A DNA stretch of 63,918 nucleotides from CAJXJP01 sp964022365 (lineage in GTDB: Bacteria > Patescibacteriota > Gracilibacteria > BD1-5 > UBA6164), in assembly GCA_964022365.1 (NCBI GenBank), contig CAXHZN010000007.1:1-63918 (forward strand), in the 5' to 3' direction. The position numbers were made by a program, and so were the translations under genes. The notes below the pieces were generated by a model. That model did not search any database. It was given only the letters and a program-made list of their open reading frames with translations, and was not told the origin of the DNA. Below are positions 54,890-63,918 of this stretch, piece after piece; position 1 is the stretch's first letter, and each line of letters starts with the position of its first letter.

Positions 54890-54917
54890 TTGATTTTTTC
54901 TTTTTTTTCATATTATG
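54890..54917 (+). promoter_or_regulatory. Possible promoter of the gene at 54964
   Basis: TTGATT at 54890-54895; TATTAT at 54911-54916 (spacer 15). Confidence 0.45.
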
Positions 54918-54963
54918 TAGACACTTATAATCACTTGAGCAATAGAAAAAGGAGCGAAGCAAG

Positions 54964-55332
54964 TTGAATACAAGTAGTCAAGATACTGGTAAACAAGAAA
55001 ATGTTTTTACGGATTATGAATTATTGTTGAAAAAAATTCAATCTATTCCAAGATATAGTCATTTTTCTGGGGAATTAAGCGTTGAAGATATCAAAAATTC
55101 TGATTTTGATATTTCTCCATTTAAAAATAGAAATTCGCAAAGAAGTTTGGAATTTACTTGGGATGACCTATTCGAAACGGAAGTAAAAGTTCGATTTAAA
55201 CTTGAGCCGGATGCGGCTGAGTCAATAAAGAATTATTTCGCAGAGGTATATTTTGAGCATAATAAACCAACGAAAATGCATACTGGAGGGTTAGATTTTT
55301 ATACTGATCCAAAAGCCGTTGCTAGTATTTAA
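54964..55332 (+). CDS. Cytoplasmic protein, TGA-free class
   Basis: 122 residues. Starts at TTG, 9 bases after AAAGGAG. Polar, with a folded core ELSVEDIKNSDFDISPFKN and RSLEFTWDDLFETEVKVRFK. The four glycines are GGN. Divergent from the beta-barrel gene and ends in a terminator shared with the convergent pheA-like gene. Function unknown. Confidence 0.7.
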   Translation: MNTSSQDTGKQENVFTDYELLLKKIQSIPRYSHFSGELSVEDIKNSDFDISPFKNRNSQRSLEFTWDDLFETEVKVRFKLEPDAAESIKNYFAEVYFEHNKPTKMHTGGLDFYTDPKAVASI

Positions 55333-55363
55333 AAAAAATCGCAGATATTATCTGCGATTTTTG
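55331..55363. terminator. Terminator
   Basis: AAAATCGCAGATA-TTA-TCTGCGATTTT, between convergent genes. Confidence 0.9.
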
Positions 55364-55373
55364 CTTTATTATT

Positions 55374-56192
55374 TTAATATATTCATAAAATATTCATTTC
55401 ACGACAATATTCTCATATTTTATTGATACAATCTGGGGCTTCAGAAATATGGTCTCAAAAATATACATCCATACAAATACTTTGTTCAAAGGCTTTTTCA
55501 CCTGTAGGGTAGAGATTCATTTTTATTACCGTTGCCTTAAATACATCAAAAATTCTAAATACATGATTAAAGTCTTCAAATCAATCAGTAAGAGTGAAAT
55601 GCAGAGAGACTTTATTTTGTTTTTTAGTAAATTCTACATTGTTTCATTTTTGTGCTACGATTAAAAAACGAGTAATATTGTCATCCACATCTTGAATATT
55701 TTCAGCAAGAACATTGAGTTTATATTCGATAGCAGAAAGTTTTGGAGCAATAGCTGCACCATTTTCTTTTATTCATAAACTAATTGCCTCAGCAGCCATT
55801 GCTGTATCAAGATACTCGTGAGTTGAAAATTTATGTTTTTTAATAAAATTTTTGCATTGAGCTAATACATCAGGAGCAGAATATACATGTTTGACATCTT
55901 CGAGAGATTTTTCTTTCGAAACTAAACAATGTTCTGCCTTTACCATAACTTCTCATATGACATCAAGTTTATCCATCATTTCTATATATTGTGCATAATT
56001 TTTCCAAATATTTCCAACATAACTATTTTCAAATGGCATAATAGCAATTGACTTATCATCGATATTTGCCCACACATCTTCATAAGTGTTAAATCATTGA
56101 ACTTTTGTGATTTTTTTACTAAAAAAATTTTTATTTTTTTTGTAAGTAACATGGCTATAAGAGCCAGGAATTCATTGGTATATAATTCTCAT
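55374..56192 (-). CDS. pheA: Prephenate dehydratase-like protein
   Basis: 272 residues. Family motifs: YQGIPGSYSH, IMPFENSYVGNI, AIAPKLSA and NITRFLIV, the last including the catalytic T-R-F. An ACT-type regulatory domain follows (VSLHFTLTDGFEDFNHVFRI). Prephenate dehydratase makes phenylpyruvate for Phe. A complete pathway is unexpected in such a reduced genome, so it may work on a host-derived substrate or have another role. Six TGA glycines show it is adapted to this code. The Phe-type leader at 56354 is adjacent but on the other strand. Confidence 0.88.
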
Positions 56193-56272
56193 ATTTCAAA
56201 AACTTAATGAGTATTACTCTTTATAATAATATATTTGTAGATTATTACAATTTTATTATTTTTAAAAAAATA

Positions 56273-56300
56273 TTGACATTGTTTCAAAAAATATTACTTT
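56273..56300 (+). promoter_or_regulatory. Promoter of the leader at 56354
   Basis: TTGACA at 56273-56278 and TACTTT at 56295-56300, spacer 16. Confidence 0.65.
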
Positions 56301-56353
56301 TAGTTTACTTCTCGTCAAAATAGCGAGAACCAAATATAATTAAATTTCAAAAT

Positions 56354-56407
56354 ATGAAAGCAGCATTATGGTTTAGATTCTTTTACTTTTTTCCAGTTAA
56401 TACATAA
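56354..56407 (+). CDS. PheM-like leader peptide
   Basis: 17 residues, MKAALWFRFFYFFPVNT, with five Phe, one Tyr and one Trp. It resembles the PheM leader of enteric pheST operons, which I recall as [14 protein letters not shown]. A strong terminator hairpin follows within 50 bases, the arrangement of a Phe attenuator: ribosomes stalling at Phe codons when charged tRNA-Phe is low would prevent the terminator from forming. Not seen in an SR1-type genome to my knowledge. Confidence 0.6.
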   Translation: MKAALWFRFFYFFPVNT

Positions 56408-56452
56408 CTAGGGAGTTTTAAGAGATTCTAAAAATAATATTGTTTTTATAAT

Positions 56453-56504
56453 TACTCATCAAACTTTTTGGCTATGTACCAAAAAGTGAGATGAGTTTTT
56501 TTGT
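56453..56504 (+). terminator. Attenuator-type terminator
   Basis: ACTCATC and ACTTTTTGG pair with CCAAAAAGT and GATGAGT (two stacked stems, AA/GA internal loop, 7-base loop), followed by seven T. It lies between the Phe-rich leader and the start of the next gene. Confidence 0.85.
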
Positions 56505-56560
56505 ACTTTAATTTTAAACAAAAACAAAATTTTCCCTTTTTCAGGGATGAGGAAATTATT

Positions 56561-57121
56561 ATGACTACTTTCGTTTCACAATCTGGTTTAACTGCGGGTG
56601 ATGTAGCTGGTTTTAATGGATCATCTTCTACAAGTAGTAATCCTTTAATTGTTCAAGAACATGCGACACTACAAACTGATGCTATTAATCAAGCAGAAAT
56701 TTTGAAGAAAAATCGATTAAATGAAACACAAAATATTTATTCAATTACTGCTCTTAAGCGTATTATTGCTGACAACCACTTTAAATTAGAGTTAGATTCT
56801 AGGTATGGTTTATGTTTAAAATATGGTCATATTATGCTATATTTAAGTGTAAAACGCGCTCATATTCGATTTAATAATGCTGATTTTAGTGCAAAAGATG
56901 GTCTACAGTATGATAATGATGAAGGTGGATTAAATACACAAATTTTATCCGAAGCAGAAAATAAATTTTTACGAAATATTGAAGAAGTATTTTCACAAAA
57001 CCCAGAATATGTTTATATAAATCACAATGGTGATATTACTAAATATTGTTCGAAAAATAATAATGTTTCTGATACAGCCCCAGTAGATATACAAAATACT
57101 GCGTGGCAAACTCCGGAATAA
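56561..57121 (+). CDS. Cytoplasmic protein behind a Phe attenuator, TGA-free class
   Basis: 186 residues. Low-complexity N-terminus (GDVAGFNGSSSTSSN), then helices and an acidic C-terminus. GATGAGGA lies 7-10 bases before ATG; upstream in-frame TTG at 56501 lacks a site. About ten glycines are all GGN. It is preceded by the leader peptide and attenuator, so its expression may follow phenylalanine supply. Not a Phe-tRNA synthetase or a Phe biosynthetic gene by sequence. Function unknown. Confidence 0.7.
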   Translation: MTTFVSQSGLTAGDVAGFNGSSSTSSNPLIVQEHATLQTDAINQAEILKKNRLNETQNIYSITALKRIIADNHFKLELDSRYGLCLKYGHIMLYLSVKRAHIRFNNADFSAKDGLQYDNDEGGLNTQILSEAENKFLRNIEEVFSQNPEYVYINHNGDITKYCSKNNNVSDTAPVDIQNTAWQTPE

Positions 57122-57124
57122 TAG

Positions 57125-57157
57125 AACAAAAAACCACGCGTTCGCGTGGTTTTTTAT
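57125..57157. terminator. Bidirectional terminator
   Basis: AAAAAACCACGCG-TT-CGCGTGGTTTTTT, the same core as at 54204. Confidence 0.92.
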
Positions 57158-57960
57158 TTTTGTTTGAGTACTTGGATATAAAATACAACAATTGCATTAT
57201 AGACTCTTTTGAGACGTTTAATTTTTTGAGGTCAGGTAAAAATTCTATATAACCATTCAAATCAGAGTTTTTTAAAAATATCTGGAGCTCTTTTTTGAAA
57301 TCCTATGAAATAATCAAAACTCGAACCAATACCAAGTCATAGTTTTATATTTTCACAATAGTTCATGACTTCTATAACTGATTGTTCTTGTTTTTTCATT
57401 CAAAGAGTTGAAAAAATTATTTGAGAATCAGATTTTTTTATTTCTTCTAATATTTCAGATTTTTTTTCTGGATTATAGATAAAAAAATCAAATTGTAACT
57501 CAGGAAATTTTTCTTGAAACAATTTTGAAAAATTTTTTTGTGAAGCAACTTTGTTTGAATCAGTTGGATTATATAAATCTAAAATTGTGATTTTGATTTG
57601 TTTATTTTCGCAAAAATACAGTAAATCACTGGTTAAATCTGATCCACAAATTCTATCTCAATATTTTTTGTATAATTTTTGTTTATGAAAAAATAATTGA
57701 TAAAAATAATAGGGAGTTTTTAAAAATCTCAGGAATCTATTTTTTTCTTCTAACATTTGAAAACCTAAATACAAACCCATTCCATCAGGAGTTTTATAAT
57801 CTGCTTGAAGAATTAAATTTTTAAATTCTTCATCATCTTGAGTTTTGAGTAATATTTCAGGATTTGGTGTGAAAATAATATTTTGTTTTTCTAGTTTTGT
57901 AATTTTTGAAAAAAAATCTGTGTAGTTGAGAGTGTCGAGCGGAATATCAAAAATTTTCAT
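57154..57960 (-). CDS. WecG/TagA/CpsF family glycosyltransferase
   Basis: 268 residues. The GT26 motifs NPEILLK, YKTPDGMGLYLG (normally PDGxGxV), DRICGSDLT, and IKLGLGIGSSFDYFIG with RAPDIFKKLGFEWLYRI are present. These enzymes add ManNAc(A)-type sugars to lipid-linked intermediates for surface polymers. ATG at 57960 is chosen; the 20-codon upstream extension is AT-rich and unlike the family. TGA occurs at several Gly. Confidence 0.9.
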
Positions 57961-58087
57961 ATTTTCATCATTAAAATTATTTCGCTTATTATAAACGAAA
58001 ATAAATATTTGCAAAGTCAAGTCGTAATTTTTGCTGTTTTTCCCATTGATGTGCTAAAATATTAAAGATTATATTATTAGTTACATT

Positions 58088-60145
58088 ATGGGTTTAGAAA
58101 ATAGAGAAAATCAAACAGAGTATATTCAGCAAGAAAGAGCTGATATTACTACACAAAATCATGAAAATAAGAATATTCTTAATCTGGCTATATCAGAAAA
58201 ATACGAACTGGATAAATCGTCTTGAGTTCTGGATTTAGCACATAAGGTAGAAAACGATAGACAACAATTAGATCAAGATTCTAATATTGCTTCAGAGTTT
58301 ATAACAAGACAGTGTAAACTCGATTTATCGAGCTTTAAATTTGATATGATAAATGAAAAATTTTGAAATAATAAAGAAGTTAAAAACTTGTATTATGAAC
58401 TCAAAAATGAGTTAGATATTGATATTTTTCAAACACTCAAAGCATATGATGATTACATTTGTAAATATTTAAAATTTCCAGAATGAAGAGAAATATCAAA
58501 GCAAGAATATGATAACTTGATTAAAAATGTTCAAACCATTATCGTGATGGAATTATGAAAACTCAATGAAAAATTGCTCGAACTTCGTGAAGATAATAAT
58601 GGAAGTTTAGAATGAATGCAATGGATTGTTAATTGAGCTATTCAATCAACTTTAGAACCAGTTAGAGAGAGTGTAATGAGTTCTGCACAATTTTATTTAG
58701 AAATGCGAAACCAAGATGTAAAAAATATTTTGAGTGATAAAATTGGAAAATTACATGTAAATATGAGAACCAGAGAAATTAAAGAAGCTTTGATTGATAA
58801 ACAATTAATGATTCATCATAAAGATTGATTTTTTGATTTTCATAAAGAAAGTGATTATACAAAACAAATTGATGAAATTCCAAAAGATATTATTAGAAAT
58901 GATAGCTTTTTGACAGCAAATAAAGTAAGAAACTCATATAGAGATTTATATTTAGTAAATAATGATATAAATTTTGATGGTTCAACTATTACTCAAGATA
59001 TCTCAAGTTTAGAACATGTTTCAGTCCTCAATGAAAAAGATAAACAAACAGAATTAGAATATATGGTTTCAGGATTAGCGTTAGAATTATTTCTTGCTCT
59101 TCCATTTATAGGAACAGCAAATTCGATTTTAAATTCGGTTACTTGAGATGATATAAATATTGATTTTCTTAAAATGGTACGTCCAGATCTCGATCAATCA
59201 TACCAAGTAGAAACAACTTGGTGAGATAGGTTAATTGAAATTTGAGCTGCAGGTTTAGGTCTAATTGGTATGCGTGGTTTAGCAAAAAGCTGAAAAATAG
59301 CAGAGTTTTTTGAAGCAATCGCAGCAGCTGGAATGTCAAAATGACAACTATTTAAATCAATGTGAAAAATGTCATGACATTTATGAATAAATATGGAACA
59401 ATTACAAAAGTTTTTTCAAATGGAACAAGTAGTCGTAAAGGAAAAAAATATTTATGATAGATGAAATTCTCAAATAAAAAAAGATACAGATTTTTATGAA
59501 ATTAGTACTGCTCTTATTAATTGAGACTCAATAGATCCAAAAAGGGTTATAGAGTTTTGAAAACTAGGTGATATGGAAAGAATGAGTACAATTGAATCTT
59601 ATTTTCCAGAATTAGATTATTTACAAGTTCAAAAAGTAATTGAAGCACATCATATGCCGGGAAATTTATTTTCTCATAGCAAAAAAGAAGTTATTGCAAA
59701 AATGAGATTTCTCATAGAAGATTCTCAAATCCCCGGGACAACCGTGAAAAAAATTATGGATATGTGACTTGCAGGAAAAGTCTCTCATGTTTCAGAAATG
59801 TTTCGTTTAGATGTACCTGAATTTATGAAAAATTTAAAAAACTTTCCAGAATTAAAGAAGCAAGATTTTGCTATTATTCAAAATAGACAATTTTTAGCCT
59901 GAGAAATGAAATCTCCAACAGCTTTTACCAGAGATATAAAAGTAGAGGGAGAAACATTTATAACCATCAGAGCTACAGATAAACAAACGCTTGATACAAT
60001 TGCAAATAATATCAAAGTTATGAAAAAAGAACAACTAGATTTTACGCATTTATACGACAAAGAATTAAAATCAGATACAATAGTAGAAAATGTATATAAT
60101 AAACAAGCATTATATAATGCAATGTACAAACTGCCATCTACATAA
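58088..60145 (+). CDS. Large protein with a possible pre-toxin region
   Basis: 685 residues. Residues ~1-300 are helical and polar. Around 335-400 a hydrophobic Gly-rich stretch reads LELFLALPFIGTANSILNSV then TGDDINIDF, TTWGDRLIEIGAAGLGLIGM. This resembles the PT-TG pre-toxin region that precedes toxin domains in polymorphic toxins (TGxD, then W-x-x-R, then a Gly-rich helix). The C-terminal ~250 residues (FTRDIKVEGETFITIRATDK) have no family that I know. Many TGA glycines. No signal peptide. Confidence 0.68.
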
Positions 60146-60149
60146 TTAT

Positions 60150-60200
60150 TTATTGGAAAAATATTTTTTCTCATTACAATGAGGGAAAATATTTTTTTTC
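60150..60200 (+). terminator. Terminator
   Basis: GAAAAATATTTTTTCTCAT/ATGAGGGAAAATATTTTTTTTC, long imperfect hairpin and T-run. Confidence 0.8.
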
Positions 60201-60208
60201 GTATAAAA

Positions 60209-61333
60209 ATGTCTGAAAAAATTCAAAATAAAAAAATTGCAATTGTCTGTGATTGGATCAAAGATTGGTGAGGAGCTGAAGTTGTATTAGAACAATTATT
60301 AGAAATATTTCCAAATGCAGATATTTTTACTTCTGTTTTTTGGCAACAAGAGAACAAATTATTCACATGAAGGAAAATAACGACGAGTTTTATTCAAAAA
60401 ATACCTTTTTTAAATAAATCGCATAAATTAGCTTTAGGACTTAGACCTTTAGCTTTTGAAAGTTTTGATTTATCGCAATATGATATTGTGATTTCGTCAA
60501 CAAGTGCCGAAAGCAAATGAGTTATTACAAAACCTGAAACACTTCAAATTTGTTATTGTCACACTCCAACGAGATATTTTTGGTCACACTATCATGAATA
60601 TCTAAAAATGATGGAATTTTGAGGGATTTTAAATTGGATTTGAAAAAAAGTTGCCCCTAAAAAAATACATTCTCTGAGACAATGGGATTTTTTTGCAGCG
60701 CAGCGTCCCGATTACTTTATAGCAAATTCTCACAATTCAGCTAATAGAATAGCAAAATATTACAAAAGAGAATCAGAAGTGATTCATCCGTGTATAGATA
60801 CTTGAAATTTTAAAATATCAGAAAAAAAATCAGATTATTATTTCTATATTTGAAGATGTATTCCATATAAAAAATTTGATTTATTGGTTGATGCGTTTAA
60901 TAAAAATGGAAAAAAACTTATTATCGCAACAAATACAAATAATAAATTATACAAAGAATTAAAAGAAAAATCTAACGAAAATATTCAATGGAAATTTGAT
61001 GCAAATAGGCAAGAAATACAAAAATATTTTTCTCAAGCAAAGGCATTTTTATTTCCACCAGAAGAAGATTTTGGATTAGTTCCACTCGAAGCTATGGCTT
61101 CTGGAACTCCAGTGATTGCATATTGAAAATGAGGAGCTTTAGAAACCGTTTTAGATAGACAAACGTGAATATTTTTTGAAGAACAAACCGTAGAATCTTT
61201 AAATGCAACGATAGAAAAATTTGAAACACTTACATTTGATTCTCAAAAAATTAGAAATCATGCAGAAAATTTTGATAAAAAAGTATTCAAAGAAAAATTA
61301 TTACAATTTATAGACGAAAAATTAGAAAATTAA
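60209..61333 (+). CDS. Glycosyltransferase family 4 protein
   Basis: 374 residues. The donor half has the GT4 motif FLFPPEEDFGLVPLEAMASG, followed by TPVIAY, and the nucleotide-binding IHPCIDTGNFK. The acceptor half includes ICYCHTPTRYFWSHYHEYL, typical of mannosyltransferase-like members. It builds surface glycans, probably in one pathway with the WecG-type enzyme and the SIS protein. TGA Gly throughout. Confidence 0.9.
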
Positions 61334-61359
61334 AAAATATTATTAACAAATAATTATTT

Positions 61360-62286
61360 ATGAAATATCTCGAAAAAACAAAAAAATTTACTCCAGATAA
61401 TTTAATTCCACTCGATGAGTGTGTTTTAGCTGCGTTAGAATTATTTTCAATACATGAGAGTAACAACCTAGATTTATCAAAATTTAAACGTCCTTTGATT
61501 GCTGGAAGTGGGAATGCTATTGTAACGGCAGAAATTATTTTTTGAGATATAGATTGTGTGTTTTGTGATGAAACAAATTTTGATTCACAAATTTTAAAAG
61601 ATGTTGATTGAGTGATTATTGTTTCTGCTTCTTGAGAAAAACATGCTCCTGTTTTTGCAAAAAAAGCTCAAGAAAAAAACTTAGAAGTAATTTTATTTAC
61701 CTGTAGTAAAAATTCATCAGCGCAAAATATAATTTGAGAAAAAAATACTATTGTAACACCTAAAAATAGGGAACCATATACGTATAATACTTCTACGTAT
61801 ATGTGATGGATTTTTGCAAAAACAGCAGAGAATCCAAAAAAAATATTTGATTATATCCAAAATGAAATTGATCCAATTTTAGAAAAAATAAATTTTTGAA
61901 ATTTTTCTTCATATTTATTGGTAACTCCGGATGAATTTTCATGAGTCAATCAATTGTTTCGTGTAAAATTTATAGAATTATTTGGGAGAAAAATAGCCAG
62001 AGACGTATTTTCATATGAACATATCAAACATGCAATAACGGTTGTACCAGATGAAAATGAACTTGCCATTTCATTTTGACAATGAGAATTTGATTTTGAA
62101 AGTACTCGCGTAAATTTTCCACTTCCTGACGATATTTCAATGGCTGGAATGATGGCAATTTGATACTACGTAATTTGAAAAATACAAAAGTCTCATCCAA
62201 ATTATTTTCAAGATAATATTTGAGAATATATTCAAAGAATGAACACATCATGATTTTCAAAATGATTATCTGTGATTGTTGAATAA
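61360..62286 (+). CDS. SIS-domain (sugar isomerase-like) protein
   Basis: 308 residues. RPLIAGSGNAIVTAEIIFGD and GVIIVSASGEKHAPVFAKKA are the two phosphosugar-binding loops of a SIS domain, with a second half-domain after residue ~180. Members are phosphoglucose/phosphomannose isomerases or sugar-binding regulators. Here a role in making sugar nucleotides for the adjacent glycosyltransferase is likely. 26 bases after that gene, so cotranscribed. Confidence 0.78.
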
Positions 62287-62321
62287 AAAAAGAAGAAATT
62301 TTAAATTCCTTCTTTTTTTTA
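62287..62321 (+). terminator. Terminator
   Basis: AAAAGAAGAAATTT...AAATTCCTTCTTTT with T-run. Confidence 0.8.
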
Positions 62322-62399
62322 TTCAATAACTTTATTAAAAGTAAAGAGTTAAATATTTCAAAAAACACCATTTTTTATTAGAATAAAACTATTATTTTT

Positions 62400-62730
62400 A
62401 CACAAAAAATACAAAATATGAAAACACAAAATAATACAGCATTTACACTCGTAGAACTTATCGTTGTAATCACGATTTTAGCCGTTTTGGCAACGGTTGC
62501 ATTTATCTCATTTCAAGGATATACAAGTTCTTCGAGAGATGCTGTTCGTCTGGCAGATTTAAAAAATATTTCAAAATCATTTGAAATAAATAGAACCAAA
62601 GATATAGATTTCCCACTTCCAGATAAAAAAGTAGATATTTCTGCCAGTGGAACAATTTTCCAATATCAATGAGAATTATCACAAAATATTTTAGAATCAG
62701 ATCTAAATATTTTTGATGGAGGACTAGATC
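62400..62730 (+). repeat. Pilin 5' repeat, copy 3
   Basis: Very similar to 24715-25045 and 26000-26330, including an upstream block AAAAGTAAAGAGT near 62338 that is also found near 24653. Confidence 0.88.
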
Positions 62731-63764
62731 CAGTTACTAAAAAACCATATGGTTATGCAGTAAATGCTGCAAGAAATAAGTTTCAAGTAATATGATTTTT
62801 AGAAAATCAAGAATCTGTTGCAAACATTTCTCAAAATGCAGTTTTTGCAGATAATACAGATAAATTTGTCAAAACGTCTTGAAATAAATTATGAATTATT
62901 TTAGATGAAACTACAAACGAAATTATTATTCAAAGTGGGAGTTTAACAGAAATTGATATTCAAACAAATACACAAAACTATGCATTAATTATGGATGACT
63001 TTATTCAAATTTCAGAAAATAATTTATTAAAAAATCAATTAAGTTATAAAATTAATTTTCAAGAAAGTTGTAAAGCTATAATACTGTCATGAAACTCAAA
63101 ATGAGATGGGAAATATGTAATTAATCCTACTGGAATCCTATGAGATGAATTTGAAGTATATTGTGATATGACAACTGATTGAGGAGGTTGGACTTTAATT
63201 GCACATGCTCAATGAGAAGATACAACAGTATATTGATACAATGAAATTAGAAATTGGGTAGTTTCAAATTCTCAAAATTGTGATACTAATACAGAATGTT
63301 TGAGTCAATCTGGTCGAGACATACCACAATGGAATGACTTAATGATATATTCAAGATGATATAAAGTAAAAGGAACGTATTGTAATGATAAAACTTTATC
63401 AATCTATGATTATACACAACTTCCTATTGTTGCTAATACTACTACTAACAAAGATGTGTCTTTGTGATCATGTGATAATTTATCAGAAGTTTCACAATGA
63501 AAAATAGTTTCTAGTCATTCTTCAGATGCAGCAAATGAATGGATGATTGATATGTGAGTTATGCGTAGTTGAAATGAGTCGGAAGAGTATAGTGTTCTAG
63601 GGTTCGGACCATGAGTAGCACCTCTAGGTCTATGAAATAGAAGAAGTACAATTTACCGTAAAATCGCAAATGTATATAGTTGAGACTGAAACGAAGAATA
63701 TAGATTTCTCCACCACCCTTGGGATGCAGCCGGTGTTGAGAAACAAACTTGGTTTATTAGATAA
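62418..63764 (+). CDS. Prepilin-fibrinogen fusion protein, copy 3
   Basis: 448 residues. The first ~120 residues are almost those of the 24733 and 26018 proteins (prepilin site NNTAFTLVELIVVITILAVLA). The fibrinogen part begins near residue 217: SCKAIILSGNSKG, EFEVYCDMTTDGGGWTLIAH. A Cys-rich variable tail follows, ending YRFLHHPWDAAGVEKQ. 35 kb from its closest relatives, so the family is dispersed as well as tandem. Confidence 0.9.
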
Positions 63765-63780
63765 TCAAAAATATAAACAA

Positions 63781-63918
63781 TGGAAAATAATTTACACAAA
63801 GCATTTACTCTCGTAGAACTCATTGTAGTAATCACGATTTTAGCTATTTTAGCAACGGTAGCTTTTATCTCATTTCAAGGATATTCTACAGAATCTAGAG
63901 ATACAAAAAGAATCAGTG
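63781..63918 (+). CDS. Type IV prepilin, 3' part outside the window
   Basis: 46 residues visible. Prepilin site HKAFTLVELIVVITILAILA followed by TVAFISFQGYST, the start of another member of the pilin family. It lies 16 bases after the previous pilin gene, a tandem pair as at 24733/26018. Whether a fibrinogen domain follows cannot be seen. Confidence 0.9.

Noticed and set aside
2571..63764. Many adjacent short ORFs that look like broken genes or pseudogenes
   Set aside because: They are pieces of intact genes split by TGA; joined with TGA=Gly they give full-length proteins.

Overview
The window comes from an AT-rich genome in which UGA is a sense codon for glycine, not a stop (translation table 25). 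Nearly every conserved gene is cut by in-frame TGA at positions where its family has Gly: HtpG L-G-T-I-A-K-S-G-T, the CIGC cluster of a ferredoxin, the HflX and MurF glycine motifs, the radical-SAM and RuvA glycines. Two near-identical pilin genes carry TGA and GGT at the same codon 85 (24985 and 26270). This code, together with reduced gene content, points to Absconditabacteria (SR1) or Gracilibacteria, small bacteria that live on other bacteria. I cannot choose between them from this window. All coordinates below assume UGA=Gly.

Layout. 1-1465: end of an rRNA operon (23S 3' part, 5S, tRNA-Arg, tRNA-Val). 1766-2557: TIM-barrel protein. 2571-8842 (minus): one operon with YbeY, PrgI, a TraC/VirB4 N-terminal-like protein, a VirB2-like pilin, small membrane proteins, SecG, an OppA-like binding protein and a membrane protein. 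8926-9210: a candidate structured RNA. 9281-10270: ferredoxin and a type IV pilin. 10301-13366 (minus): AMMECR1 protein, membrane protein, LspA, MtaB-like enzyme. 13447-17095: an RNase HII-QueH fusion, HD hydrolase, EamA transporter, unknown. 19175-24523: HtpG behind a CIRCE-like operator, and a PKD membrane protein. 24733-27454: two pilin-fibrinogen proteins. 27494-33831: SecA, a third pilin-fibrinogen protein, RuvA, a DUF559 gene inside inverted repeats, RmuC. 36106-42037: nrdA, DUF1508, DUF3800, nrdR, nrdB, with matching NrdR-type boxes. 43054-50529: 2H-like protein, MurF, TrxB, a fourth pilin-fibrinogen protein, HflX. 50645-54202: a large acidic repeat protein. 55374-63918: prephenate dehydratase, WecG-type glycosyltransferase, a possible pre-toxin protein, glycosyltransferase, SIS protein, a fifth pilin-fibrinogen protein and the start of another pilin.

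The main surprise is a second class of genes between the ordinary ones. Thirteen short, free-standing genes (17193, 18052, 18592, 21197, 34662, 35418, 42113, 42596, 45011, 47813, 54235, 54964, 56561) contain no in-frame TGA. Most have a clear Shine-Dalgarno sequence, which the ordinary genes mostly lack, and each has its own promoter and hairpin terminator. One ends in TGA directly before its terminator. One encodes a signal peptide and a textbook outer-membrane beta-signal, although this kind of bacterium is not thought to have an outer membrane. One sits behind a PheM-like Phe-rich leader peptide and attenuator. They look written for a standard-code, Shine-Dalgarno-using, diderm bacterium. 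They may be recently acquired from a prey or host, or kept for use in one; the sequence alone does not decide.

The second theme is surface interaction: at least five prepilin-fibrinogen fusions with a nearly constant N-terminus and variable C-terminus, a pilin-bearing T4SS-like operon, large PKD and acidic repeat proteins and a pre-toxin-like protein all fit contact with other cells.
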